From: Brachyhypopomus gauderio
Lineage: Eukaryota; Chordata; Actinopteri; Gymnotiformes; Hypopomidae
Assembly: GCF_052324685.1 (NCBI RefSeq)
Contig: NC_135223.1
Location: 10,089,883-10,153,882 of the forward strand
Direction: 5' to 3'
DNA: 64,000 bases
The position numbers and the translations under genes were made by a program. The notes beneath the pieces are model-generated. The model did no database searches, had not been told where the DNA came from, and was given only the letters and a program-made list of their open reading frames with translations. Positions within the stretch are counted from its first letter, which is position 1. Every line of letters begins with the position of its first letter. Of this stretch, positions 23,274-33,262 are shown piece after piece.

Positions 23274-24608
23274 GGGAGGTTCAGTACGATTTTGAGAACT
23301 TTCTGAAGTTCAGGACTCACCACAGCCATTGTGACAGCAAACACAGCATCTTCTATCATCACAACCAGCGCAGGCACATGGCAAAGTATCACATGTGATC
23401 ACCATGGTGAGAGAGAGAGAGAGAGAGAGAGACAGCCCCCAGGTTTCTCACCTGCTACAATAGGCAGGAAGCACAACAGTCATTAAAGGCTCCTCACCCA
23501 CATGGACAATGCTCCACTGAGATATATGAGAATGCTGGGCTCTTAAGGTAAAGGAGGGCGTATCCGGAGCGATTGAGAAGTTACCAAAGAGACTTTTCAC
23601 TACATCTTTTGATGTGGCATTTTTGCACCACAGTGTGAAATATGGCATGAGATATACAAATTCATCAGGCTTTCAGCTGCCAAATCTGTTAGTTCCATCA
23701 ACATATTGGTCAACATTCCTATTACAGGCTTTGTGAACTCCAACTACAAACTTGCATTAGTATAGTGACCGTAAAACAATAACGTGAAAGAGTTACGAGA
23801 GTAGCTGTGAATGTGATCACAGTGCTTCTCTCTGCAGGGCTTCCTGACATGGCCCACCTGTTACGTTCCTGTGTGGTTTTAATCATGTAGGAAGTCATTG
23901 TTCTCATCCTCTACAGCTACGCAAGCTCACGGAAATGCGTCTGCTTGTGGAGACATTCTACAGAGGACAATGATAGCTCTCAAACAGACGAACGGCTGTG
24001 AATGGTTACTTTACATGAGACGTCTAGTAGTTTGATGGACCTTCTATCGTCAAAACCAAAATATTCACCATAGCATAGGTAGCACTACGTTTTTTCTGCA
24101 GGAATCTTGGTCCATGTGGACAGGATACCTTATCACAGATGCAGCCAATGAGATGGAAGTTCATTGTTTCTCAACTAGATCAATGTTTATCAGGGAAGAA
24201 AATCATGCAGTCATGTTCCAGTTCATGACTATAGGATACTATGTGTATTGTTCAATTGGCCAACCAACATAGGCAGGCGAGTGGGAAATCAAAGCTGAAA
24301 TCATGTAGTGAACAATTAACATTATATGGACGTCCTCCTCTGACCCTTTCTGCTGATGAGTTGTTTAGAGAATCCCTTTTTATTGCATGTCCTCTGTCAC
24401 ATCATTCTTGGAGAACTCTCTGTACTGGCCCGGATTGTCTAGCACTGAGGACCATGCCTTGTTCCATGTGATGCCGCTCAGATCTCATTTTCAAATTTGG
24501 ATTCACATTGATGAACTGATCCACTGAAAACTCACTCACCTGATTTTATGCTGTACTCCAGGGTCACATGTGTAAATATTTACATACAGGGTCATGATCA
24601 TGAAGGAG

Positions 24609-24635
24609 CCTTATTAGAGCATGTCTCTAATAAGG
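24609..24635. repeat. Perfect 11-bp inverted repeat, 5-nt loop
   Basis: CCTTATTAGAG, loop CATGT, CTCTAATAAGG, followed by a third related copy (cctaataagg). Confidence 0.85.
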
Positions 24636-25155
24636 CCTAATAAGGTGGCCATTCAGTGTGTGAATGAATATCTGTGTATGTATAAAACACATACAGCTTT
24701 CCCATAATACGATCTAATTCATACAATGATAGTTTCATTCTCATTCCTATTTATATAACTCATAACATGTTAATTACCTAATCATTCAGAACTTCTGTGT
24801 TTTTATGCTTTGAACTCGACTAACTAAACCACTCTCATAAAAAGATAACTCAAAACAGGAAACTCCCCACCACCAAGAAGCAACAGCACGCCAGTTCAAA
24901 ACCCTCTGCAGAGCACAATCATTGCGCTCACTTCCATCTTGTCTTGAATCTTAACCTGGTCTCTCTCTCCACCCAGGAGTCTCAGTCCTCTACCATGTGT
25001 CCCTAACTGCTAACTGCACACTGTGAGGACCCCATTGTATGAAAGTGCCAGATGAGAAGAACAGACAACAGGCTGACAAAGGCTGGCAGCGTGTCCCAGA
25101 GCATGAGATGCTATAGGGAGCCATGCCACCTGTGAGCCCAACTTAGAACGCTGCA

Positions 25156-25190
<35 letters not shown>

Positions 25191-25935
25191 TTCAAACACA
25201 TACAAACACCATTTTAAACTATATGCCAAAAAAGGTTAACAGCACTTAAAAACATTTTTGTTAGGTGCAACACTCTCTTGTGTACCGTGGTTTATGTTTA
25301 ACTGAAGTTGAACCCGGCTTATCTAATATCTCTCAGACGAAAACAGATCTATTTATCTCCTGAGAGTGAGACACTACAACAGTGAGGCACACAACACAGT
25401 GAGTTTATCTTAGACTGCACAGTAGGCTATCTTCAAGCACACACACACTTGATATTTCATTAGGCTGTCCGCATTTAATGCAAAGCCAAGCTTGTAAACT
25501 TGAGCTTACGAATCATGTGATATGGAAAAAAACATTTAGCATTCTGTATTTGCTTCATGATTCTGAGATATCTGGTGGAATTTTTGTTTCATGAGACAGT
25601 TTGTTTTTGAGCTGCATGGGCTGCTATCTGGCTTTGTTTCTAACAGTATTCTATTATTATTATTCTTTATAAATTATTCATTCTTATTTTAGAATCATGT
25701 AATTTATTATGCAGTCTATAATTCTATATTAAATATATTAAACTAATAAACTTGGGGTGGCAGTATCCTGATAGAAAAATTATCTAAGTGAGATATGCAT
25801 GTATTATCATGTTTTTGCACTAATGGTGTCATTTATGGACTGTTACTCTGTATCATAGCAATTGACATCTGACACCTAATCAGACAGTATCATGCTAAGA
25901 TACACAAGTCGTCTGAGAAAGCATATTGGAATATG

Positions 25936-25941
25936 TTTATT
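25936..25941 (-). promoter_or_regulatory. Candidate slc6a18 poly(A) signal
   Basis: AATAAA on the minus strand about 400 bp past the slc6a18 stop codon. Other AT-rich hexamers occur nearby, so the choice is tentative. Confidence 0.4.
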
Positions 25942-26340
25942 GACCAATATCTTATCACTGTTAAAAAGAAAAATTGTCAGTATATGTATCTGAGCAGCAC
26001 TAGTAAAATCATTATGACACTGAAAGTCATAAAAACATGAAAAATACAGAACAAAACTGAAAGCTATTGGTGACACCTAAATCAAAAACAGTCACAATAT
26101 TACAATATAAATTAATGAAGCATTCGCTTTCAAGAATAAGCTATGACTAATAAATATGGCAACATATTTGTGACTTTCTCTGATTTTCTTATTGCATTGG
26201 TGTTGGAATGATCAGACAAAATAGATAAAAACATCTTTGTGGTTTGACAAGAGATCAGTACACAAAACTTGGGGGAAACATTTCGAATCTCCCTAGGAGG
26301 TCAGTGGTTTTAATCTGAGGTTGACTTTCAAGGCTTTGCT

Positions 26341-26535
26341 TCAGGTTTCCACATTATACCCATCTGCAGCAAAGGGGTTTCTAACGTGTCTGTCTGCCAA
26401 GTGTTTATGTAAAAATGGAATAAATTGGTAAAGTGCCCATAGTGGAATAAAGGAGCAGGGGACGGCGGCCAGAAGTATGCAGATGGCATAGACCCAGCCT
26501 GGATAGGGCAACTGGTCAAAGGCAGGGAAGTTCAC
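26341..26535 (-). CDS. slc6a18: slc6a18 exon 12: TM12, C-terminus, stop
   Basis: [20 protein letters not shown], a TM segment, then a tail ending [12 protein letters not shown] and TGA. Acceptor tttcag. Confidence 0.9.
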   Translation of the reverse strand: MNFPAFDQLPYPGWVYAICILLAAVPCSFIPLWALYQFIPFLHKHLADRHVRNPFAADGYNVET

Positions 26536-29500
26536 CTGAAACACGCAGAGGAACAATGTTTTCCGTCTGTCCACCCATTCCACGGAGATGATCCGTCACC
26601 GGTGTCATTCCAACATTACTATTTGATGATGTATTAACCATCCCACACTAATTCCTTCTCCACTCTGGGGTAAAACAGCAACATGAAGACTGTATGCCAT
26701 GGCCCCTGCATGCAACCCTTGTACTAAAAGCCATAAAAGGAGGAGGTTCTTACGGAGTCTGGGTTCCATGCTTCGTAGGTGGGTTTCTTCTGCGCCTGCA
26801 CCGCCACGTAAGCCAGGAAAACTAACAGCAACATCAGTGGACTGATCACCCTCCATGTAGCTTGCCAGTACAGGTTGGGTCTGTGTCCTGTCATCCACTC
26901 TATATCATCGTTGAATCTGAACGTATAGAAACACAGTGATACCTTATCTGTGGTTCAGGCGGTTAATAAGTGTCCTATGCCACAAGAAGATGGCTATTAA
27001 AGTGGGAACACTGTATGTTCTTGTGTCGATTGATGAAAGAGTGCTCAGTGCACCTTTTGGCACCGTAGATGTAGATAACGGCTATGATCTCGAAGAAGGC
27101 GATGACGAGCAGAGGCAGGGAGCCCACATAGCTGTTAAAAATTTCCAGCCAGTAGTTCCCCGAGCCCAGAGTGAAGATGAGGGCCATCATGAAGGAGACG
27201 AGGCAAATGAGACCTACAGAGAAAAACGTCTCAGCTTGCATAGGGGACAAGATCATTTATACACAAAGAAGATCTTACGATACCATCTTACAGGCCGCAA
27301 TAGCCCTAATTTAAGGATTTTTAGGGTATAAGGTGGATGTGATGATACAGCCCCTGACCCCTCCCTCCGGGCGTGCCTGCATGTCTATGTATGGTCGTTT
27401 CCGTGTGTGCGTCTTAGTGTGTGTGTTCACCCGTGTTATTGGCTGTCTCTCGTCTCGCCAACGTGATGTGTTGCACTTGTATCTTGCTATTGTTTGTGTA
27501 CTCTGTGTCCCTGTTTCGTCACATGTGTATGTAGGTGTCATAGTACATCGATTTGACTTAGTCAGTGTGTGTTTCTACGTCCAGAATAATAAATGTTGCA
27601 TGTTAAATGCAGCTCTTGCCTCCTTGTATCCTGCTCTGAAGCCTCGCATGACAGTATAATCAGTTTTATTGTGTCTTACACAGGTGTCTACCCATGACTA
27701 CAGGAAATGAGACTTTTACTGAAAGGAAATGATCCATATAAATAATACAACCTTAGTGAAAATGTTTTGTTTTTGTTTTTTTACCTGTGAAAATCTCTTT
27801 AGGAATGCACTTGGGGACCATGTTCAGGTCCAGCAGAGGGGTTAAGACGCCCTCTAGGTTCCCGAACATGGAAGAGAGACCCAGGGCGAAGAGCATGATG
27901 AAGAAGAGCACAGCCCAGACCTGTGAGCCAGGCATCTTTATCACCGCCTCAGTGAACACGATGAAGGCCAGGCCGGTGCCCGAGGCACTCTGAGACACAA
28001 AAAACAGAAACGCATATATGTCTAACTCACAGATACCATTCACAAACCTTCTTTGAATAGAAAATAGGAGCCTTGATTTATTCCCTTCTTTAACAAAGCT
28101 GTGCAGATTTTAAACTGGTTTAAAACTGATAGACACGTCCTCTGCAGCCTTTGCAGCAGACCCCATTAAGACTTTCTGAAAAGTATAAAAGTACCTGGTC
28201 AAGAAGGGCTTGGAGGTTACACGTCTTGAGATTCAGTTCTTCGACTTGATAAGGATTTGTAGAATTAAGATGTGACAACCATTGCTCATAATTGTCCTCT
28301 GTTATATTCCCATCCGCAATATTAAAAGTGTTCATCAAGCTCAAGATATTACTGAAAATATGAAATACAGGAAGTGCATGCATAAAAGGTGCATTATGTT
28401 CTTTGAGATTATTTTTACAATGATCTGCTGCGATGCTTACTTACGCGTTTACACAGTCATTGTAGTTGGACAGCGCCTTGAATCCCAGGATGGAAAAAAT
28501 GGGTATGGATGCATAGATTGACGTTGCACTGTTAATGCACCCGACTATCACGGCATCTCGTTCACAGTTGTTTCTGAGGGGAGGGCAGTGAATTCACAGT
28601 GAGTCGCAGTGTGTTTATGCACATGCATATTTCATAATCTAAAATATTTACATTTCCATTTGCTAATCTACTGCTTGCTAGAAAGTAAACAGATTGTGAA
28701 GTTGCTTCTATGTTACTTTCAGTGTTAAGATATGAATCTTGTTTTTTAGATTATGAATCCTTCCAGATACCTTTTTATGAGTTATACTGGTTGCAAGTTC
28801 TGAGGGTGACCCCTTGCTATACAACTTAATGTCAATGAGTCAGTTTATCCATTACATAGAGGGATGTAATGATATCCTACTTTTGTGGATTATAACTGGA
28901 GAAAGCAATCAGCCCCCCAAAGGCCAGGGACAGAGAGAAGAAGATCTGGGTAGCAGCATCTAACCACACTCTTGGGTCTTTCAGAGTTTCCCACTGTGGG
29001 GAGGCATGACATCACGAATCAGTTATGTTCCCAAAATCATGTTCCCATCATGTATTAGCAATGAGAAGACAGTAATTGCGGCAGTGTGCCGTGTGGTCTA
29101 CAGGAAGAACAGCCTGCGCTCACGTTGGGGGTGAAGAGGTGTCGGAGTCCGATCGTGGCCCCTGGCAGGGTCAAGGCTCGGATCAGGAAGATAGTCAGCA
29201 CCAGATACGGGAACGTGGCCGTCACGTATATCGCCTGTAGCAGGGACGGCTGTGTTTGTTTGTGGCCTAGATCTCTGAATGTTCATGGAAGTGTATAATG
29301 TGCCCTGACCTTTCCAATGGTCTCAATGCCTCGAATGAAGCAGACGTAGACGATGCACCACGCTGTGGCCAAGCACACCACCAGCCACCACTGTGGATCG
29401 CCACTGACCCGGATATCTGGAGTGATGTTCAGCGTCTCTCTATACCAGAAGTAGTTGACTGGAGTGCTCTTCTCACACTCCTCAATATAGCCTGTGTCAG

Positions 29501-32166
29501 AAAAGCCACGTAGCATCATAAAGCATGCATAACATATTTATGAACTGATCTGAGTTTGGACATATGTCAGAATCAAAGACAAATTCTTAATATGCGTAAT
29601 AAAATATTAATGAATGTTCCTCAAGCCTTCTCCTGGAGATCTACCTCACCTGATCCTACTGACCTGAACTATTGTCTTCAGAAATACTTGATTAAATAAA
29701 CCAAGTGTGAAACCTGCAGCAAGCTAGAAACTCCATGAAGTGTGTGACTGGTCTGTAGTTCCTGCTCAACAAGGTTCCTTACTTGAATTTCCTTAATTAG
29801 TGTGATGACATATGTGGCTTACCCGTGCGATTGGCATTGCTTGGGCAGGACTCCCATGGTAATGGGTCTTGGAACGAATGGAAGAAGTACCACAGAACCC
29901 AGGCGAGTATAGTATTGTAGAACAAACCAACTAAAAAAGAGACCGTCAAAGACGCCACACCTGCAGACATAGCATGCAAGAGCATTCGGTAAACACAGTG
30001 ACTGGATTCACTCTCTGTGACAGGATTACACCTTTGATATGAAGTAATTAGATCAGGTTCCAAACTACTCCGTGCAGCACGTTACTCTAAAAGAAGCACG
30101 CACACGCGCATCACACGCGGGGACGCGGAAGACGGGAAACACCCACCCACTCCTCCAAGGAACGGTGAGATGGAGTTCCAGACGCCGATGCTGCCCATGC
30201 GAAGGCGCTGGCCGATGGCCAGCTCCATGTGCAGCAGGGGGAGGCCCTCAAACACCAGCGCTATGAGGTACGGGATCAGGAACGCACCTGGGCACCAGTA
30301 CAGCACGTGAGCTCACCACAGCAGACAGCCACCAATCACCACCAATGCGGTGCTAAACACGCCACTTCTGAGTGGATTCATAAGTCTCTACGTGAGAATA
30401 TATAGCTTGTTTTCTTGTGCTCATATCATGGAGTAGGAGATATCATAGGAGATAACTGCTATTATCACTAGGAGAGCTTTAAATCGCACTGATGCTACAA
30501 ACATTCCAGGTCTGAAATGCCCCTCTGTCTTTTACATCTGTAATGTGAAACATGAGTAGTACTGCGTTCTTCTCACTGTGGCTGACAACGTTAAGGTTTC
30601 ACTCGAATTCCCCTAAATAAGGCGATAGTTCAAGCATAGCAGGAAACTATGCGTCAGTGTGCATGCTCTGCGCATGAACGTTAGTCATTGTGATAAATGT
30701 ACTGGGGGGGAAACATGATTCCACATTAGTACACTTACTACATCATTATTACACTTGTTTAATTTTCTTCCACTTTAGGTAGTGCACTAAATACATCTGA
30801 TTCCTATATTTACCTATTTAACTATATTTACTTTTGACACTGTGCCATTCATCTGTGGCTGAATATTTCTGAATGTGCAAATACAACAGCCATTAAACCA
30901 TCTGTTTATGTAAGAGGCTCTGATAGCATGCACTGCTAATGTGCTTTGAGTGCTGGCAAGATGCATTTTACATTTGCATACTTTTTTTTCCAGAAATCTT
31001 TTATGTGTGAATAGCCAATACTGCTCTTCAGGCCTAAGAGATTCAGGCCTACAGTGTCAAATGAAAAACTACTGCAGAGCAATAAGCTACATGATGAATA
31101 TAATACATTAAGCAGGTCTTCTGATACATGGACCCACAAACACTTAGAAAATCAAGCTTGTGATTTGAACAAATCAACTAACTGGTATATTTTGTACTTT
31201 ATTGACAGAAATGGGAAAGACTTTTATAAACAGGATAATGTTACGTGTAAAAATGTGTTTCTTCACTCTGCCATTGTAATTTTAAAGTGGAGTATTTTTC
31301 ATTTGTTTGTGAAGTCTAGAAGTCTGTTTGTGTTTCATTCTTAACATGTGACATTGCAGCACAAACTGTCTACAATGTTCATGTTTTGTGGTTTGCCGCT
31401 GCGCTGTTCAAAGAGCTGTTTCCTTTTAATCATTTCAGCTCAGTGACTGCAACACCACTGCATGCAATATCATGTCACGCAGCTCCGTTTGTAGTTTAAC
31501 AGTTTAACACAACGCATTCTTAAAAACATTGATGCACAGTCCATGTGAACATATTGTCAGTACTGGAAGAATGGGAAATTATGGTACATCAGTAAAACAA
31601 CGGAAACTGTTATGCTTAACAAAGGAAAAATATATGAATCATCAAACATCTCCTAAGTAATTTGTAGAATTTATGAGTCACCTGAATTCTAAACTAACAC
31701 TTTTTATCTTTTGGATGAACTTCATATGGGTGCTAAACACCAGATAAATTGAACAGAATTTTTTTAAATTCCTATTTAGGATCCTTTAAATTCATGTGTC
31801 AAAATGATGTATGTATGTACAGTTTTAAGAATCATGATGCATCAAGCATTCAAACATTCATTACTATTCTAGCCCCATCAGTTCGCCTGTTCCGGTTCAG
31901 TTCTGCGCTGGATGCAGAACAGAAGGCTTCCATATTGTTTTAAACATGTTTTTTTATTATCATTGAGCTCTCAGTAGCTGCTTACCTCCCCCATACACCT
32001 GACATAGGTATGGGAACCGCCACACATTGCCCAGGCCAACAGCGAACCCAATGCATGTCAGCAGGTACTGGACCTTGTTGTCCCATTTGGGCCGCTGGTC
32101 CGTGCTGGCGGGCCCCTCCTGGGCTTGGCTCTGCTCTTTGCTTTTGACGCTTTCGCCTACATCCAT
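26341..32166 (-). CDS. slc6a18: slc6a18-like Na+-dependent neutral amino acid transporter, 12 coding exons
   Basis: A member of the SLC6 (neurotransmitter:sodium symporter) family in the B0AT group, which in mammals moves glycine and other neutral amino acids across apical kidney membranes. Coding exons: 31986-32166, 30147-30287, 29823-29960, 29310-29491, 29124-29234, 28881-28993, 28445-28573, 28195-28351, 27785-27989, 27054-27213, 26754-26916 and 26341-26535. They sum to 1,875 bp (624 residues plus TGA), all in phase. Twelve membrane segments are visible. TM1 carries the family signature [12 protein letters not shown] and TM8 carries [27 protein letters not shown], the [13 protein letters not shown] stretch and [10 protein letters not shown] favour slc6a18 over slc6a19. 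The start is the only ATG ahead of [15 protein letters not shown] fish-specific slc6a19 paralogue cannot be fully excluded. Confidence 0.9.
26754..26916 (-). CDS. slc6a18: slc6a18 exon 11: TM11
   Basis: [20 protein letters not shown], then [20 protein letters not shown] and AWNPDS. The F-x-D-D-I-x-W-M-T-G-x-R-P pattern matches SLC6A18. Donor gtaaga. Confidence 0.93.
27054..27213 (-). CDS. slc6a18: slc6a18 exon 10: TM9 and TM10
   Basis: [40 protein letters not shown] and [13 protein letters not shown]. Donor gtgcac is non-consensus after +2 but is fixed by phase and by the matching 160-bp length. Confidence 0.93.
27338..27653 (+). mobile_element. Probable solo LTR in a slc6a18 intron
   Basis: About 316 bp starting TGTGATGATACAGCC and ending CGCATGACA. 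It carries an AATAAA-type signal (aataataaatgttgc) and a CT/GT-rich body, as in fish retrotransposon LTRs. The flanking 5-mers (gtgga, gtata) do not match, so boundaries and identity are uncertain. No coding sequence. Confidence 0.4.
27785..27989 (-). CDS. slc6a18: slc6a18 exon 9: TM8
   Basis: [20 protein letters not shown], then a TM segment with [18 protein letters not shown] and PKEIFTG. TM8 contributes Na+ ligands in SLC6 proteins. Confidence 0.95.
28195..28351 (-). CDS. slc6a18: slc6a18 exon 8: extracellular loop 4
   Basis: [20 protein letters not shown], then a loop with [19 protein letters not shown] and LLDQ. NIT and NST are possible glycosylation sites. Donor gtactt. Confidence 0.92.
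28445..28573 (-). CDS. slc6a18: slc6a18 exon 7: TM7
   Basis: [20 protein letters not shown], then [20 protein letters not shown]. Donor gtaagt; 129 bp as in the paralogue. Confidence 0.92.
28881..28993 (-). CDS. slc6a18: slc6a18 exon 6: TM6
   Basis: [20 protein letters not shown], then [19 protein letters not shown]6 is an unwound substrate-binding helix in this fold (FSLSLAFGG). Donor gtagga. Confidence 0.9.
29124..29234 (-). CDS. slc6a18: slc6a18 exon 5: TM5
   Basis: [20 protein letters not shown], then [17 protein letters not shown]. 111 bp, phase 0 at both ends; donor gtgagc. Confidence 0.93.
29310..29491 (-). CDS. slc6a18: slc6a18 exon 4: extracellular loop 2 and TM4
   Basis: [25 protein letters not shown] (possible glycosylation at NIT), then [19 protein letters not shown] and IRGIETIGK. 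The donor gtcagg is weaker than consensus but fixed by phase and by equality with the paralogue (182 bp). Confidence 0.93.
29823..29960 (-). CDS. slc6a18: slc6a18 exon 3: TM3
   Basis: [20 protein letters not shown], then [19 protein letters not shown] and NRTG (possible N-glycosylation site NRT in extracellular loop 2). Donor gtaagc. Confidence 0.93.
30147..30287 (-). CDS. slc6a18: slc6a18 exon 2: TM2
   Basis: [20 protein letters not shown], then [16 protein letters not shown] and an intracellular loop ending FLGGVG. Acceptor ccag, donor gtgggt; 141 bp as in slc6a19. Confidence 0.93.
30288..31985. other. slc6a18 intron 1
   Basis: AT-rich; no exon or clear element recognised. Confidence 0.5.
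31986..32166 (-). CDS. slc6a18: slc6a18 exon 1: start and TM1
   Basis: [19 protein letters not shown], then [14 protein letters not shown] and TM1 with [12 protein letters not shown] (substrate/Na+ site helix) to QVYGG. Donor gtaagc. The N-terminus is shorter and unlike that of the neighbouring slc6a19. Confidence 0.9.
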
Positions 32167-32244
32167 CCTGTCAGTCACAGCCTGTTCACTGCTCTGTCTG
32201 TTTGGTTCCTCTGCACAGAAGCTCTCTCAGTTTCTTTCTACTCG

Positions 32245-32258
32245 ACTGACATTTTTTT
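32245..32258 (-). promoter_or_regulatory. Possible slc6a18 TATA-like element
   Basis: The minus strand reads CCTAAAAAAAATGTC about 85 bp upstream of the ATG, a plausible but degenerate TATA substitute. Position only; no other promoter motif supports it. Confidence 0.25.
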
Positions 32259-32632
32259 TAGGAGGATGGGAGGAGCTTAAGTGTTCTCACTCACACCGCT
32301 ACAGTACTGTGGTTCTGTATGGTACCTTTCAACGAAGGCCAAATTATACCGGGAGGCACATGCAGTTACAGATCTCTCAGAGCAAGAACAGTTCCTGATA
32401 GTCTTTTGTTTACTTAAGGCAGCTCTGGGTCTATCCAGCATCCCCCAGTTAATTGTTGACTTATTGAATCCATGAATCCATATTCTTAACTGTGTACATA
32501 TATACATATCCTTCCACATAACAGGGCTGTGTTGAAGTTGAAATACTGAGGTTACACAGAACGTAGCTCATTTGTGGTTACTTTCTGTACTTGAAAATGA
32601 GTCTTTAAATCCATTTTCATTAAGGATAAATA

Positions 32633-32638
32633 TTTATT
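32633..32638 (-). promoter_or_regulatory. Candidate slc6a19 poly(A) signal
   Basis: AATAAA on the minus strand about 470 bp past the slc6a19 stop and only about 470 bp ahead of the slc6a18 ATG, so the tandem genes are very close. Several other AT-rich hexamers are nearby. Confidence 0.4.
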
Positions 32639-33109
32639 TCAATAAATCCTGACCACATGAAAACCTGACAACAAAATTCATATATCTAAAGCATATTTAA
32701 GTTTTTTTTTGTAATAAGTATTAATTAAATAAAATATATTTGAATAATATAAAGGAAATAAAATAACTTGAAAATATTTGTTATAAAATAAATAGCATTA
32801 ATAGCTCTAGCATTTGGCTCAGTAATTACAAATGATATTTGGAAATGAGACCTAACTAACTGACATCAAACTCACATATAAGATGTTCATTTAAATATAA
32901 AAAACCATACAATCTTGGTACATTGTGTGAGCAAGAAACAGAATAATCCTACATGATTCATAGAACCAATTAGAGAGCTAGGCCCAACTTGAAGCTATGC
33001 GGATGTCAGGACTAAAATGCAGCCTGTACAACAGTGTAAAGGAAATAAAACCAGTATCCAAGATGTAAAAAACTGCGAACATTACCCACGTGTTATATGT
33101 GCTTGTTAT

Positions 33110-33262
33110 CTAAGCATGAGAGAACACCTTATCTCGATGTTTCTTAATTGCCATGAAAATTGCTGCAGCAGGTACAGCAAGACTAGGAATCCCAGCCAAG
33201 ATGAAGATGATGACGTAAATCCAGGAGGGATAGGGCTTCTTCTCCAAAGTAGGAAATTTCAC
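33110..33262 (-). CDS. slc6a19: slc6a19 exon 12: TM12, C-terminus, stop
   Basis: [20 protein letters not shown], a TM segment, then [17 protein letters not shown] and TAG (33110-33112). The tail is shorter than in human SLC6A19. Confidence 0.93.
   Translation of the reverse strand: MKFPTLEKKPYPSWIYVIIFILAGIPSLAVPAAAIFMAIKKHRDKVFSHA

Larger units (their letters stand above)
23111..25930. other. Intergenic region downstream of slc6a18
   Basis: Contains a perfect 15-bp foldback (23236-23273), a (GA)n tract (23408-23431), an 11-bp hairpin (24609-24635) and a (GTCT)n/(CT)n tract near 25156-25190. No exon recognised. Confidence 0.5.

Noticed and set aside
27333..27659. 108-codon plus-strand frame as a coding gene
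   Set aside because: Composition is GT-rich and it coincides with an LTR-like repeat within a slc6a18 intron.
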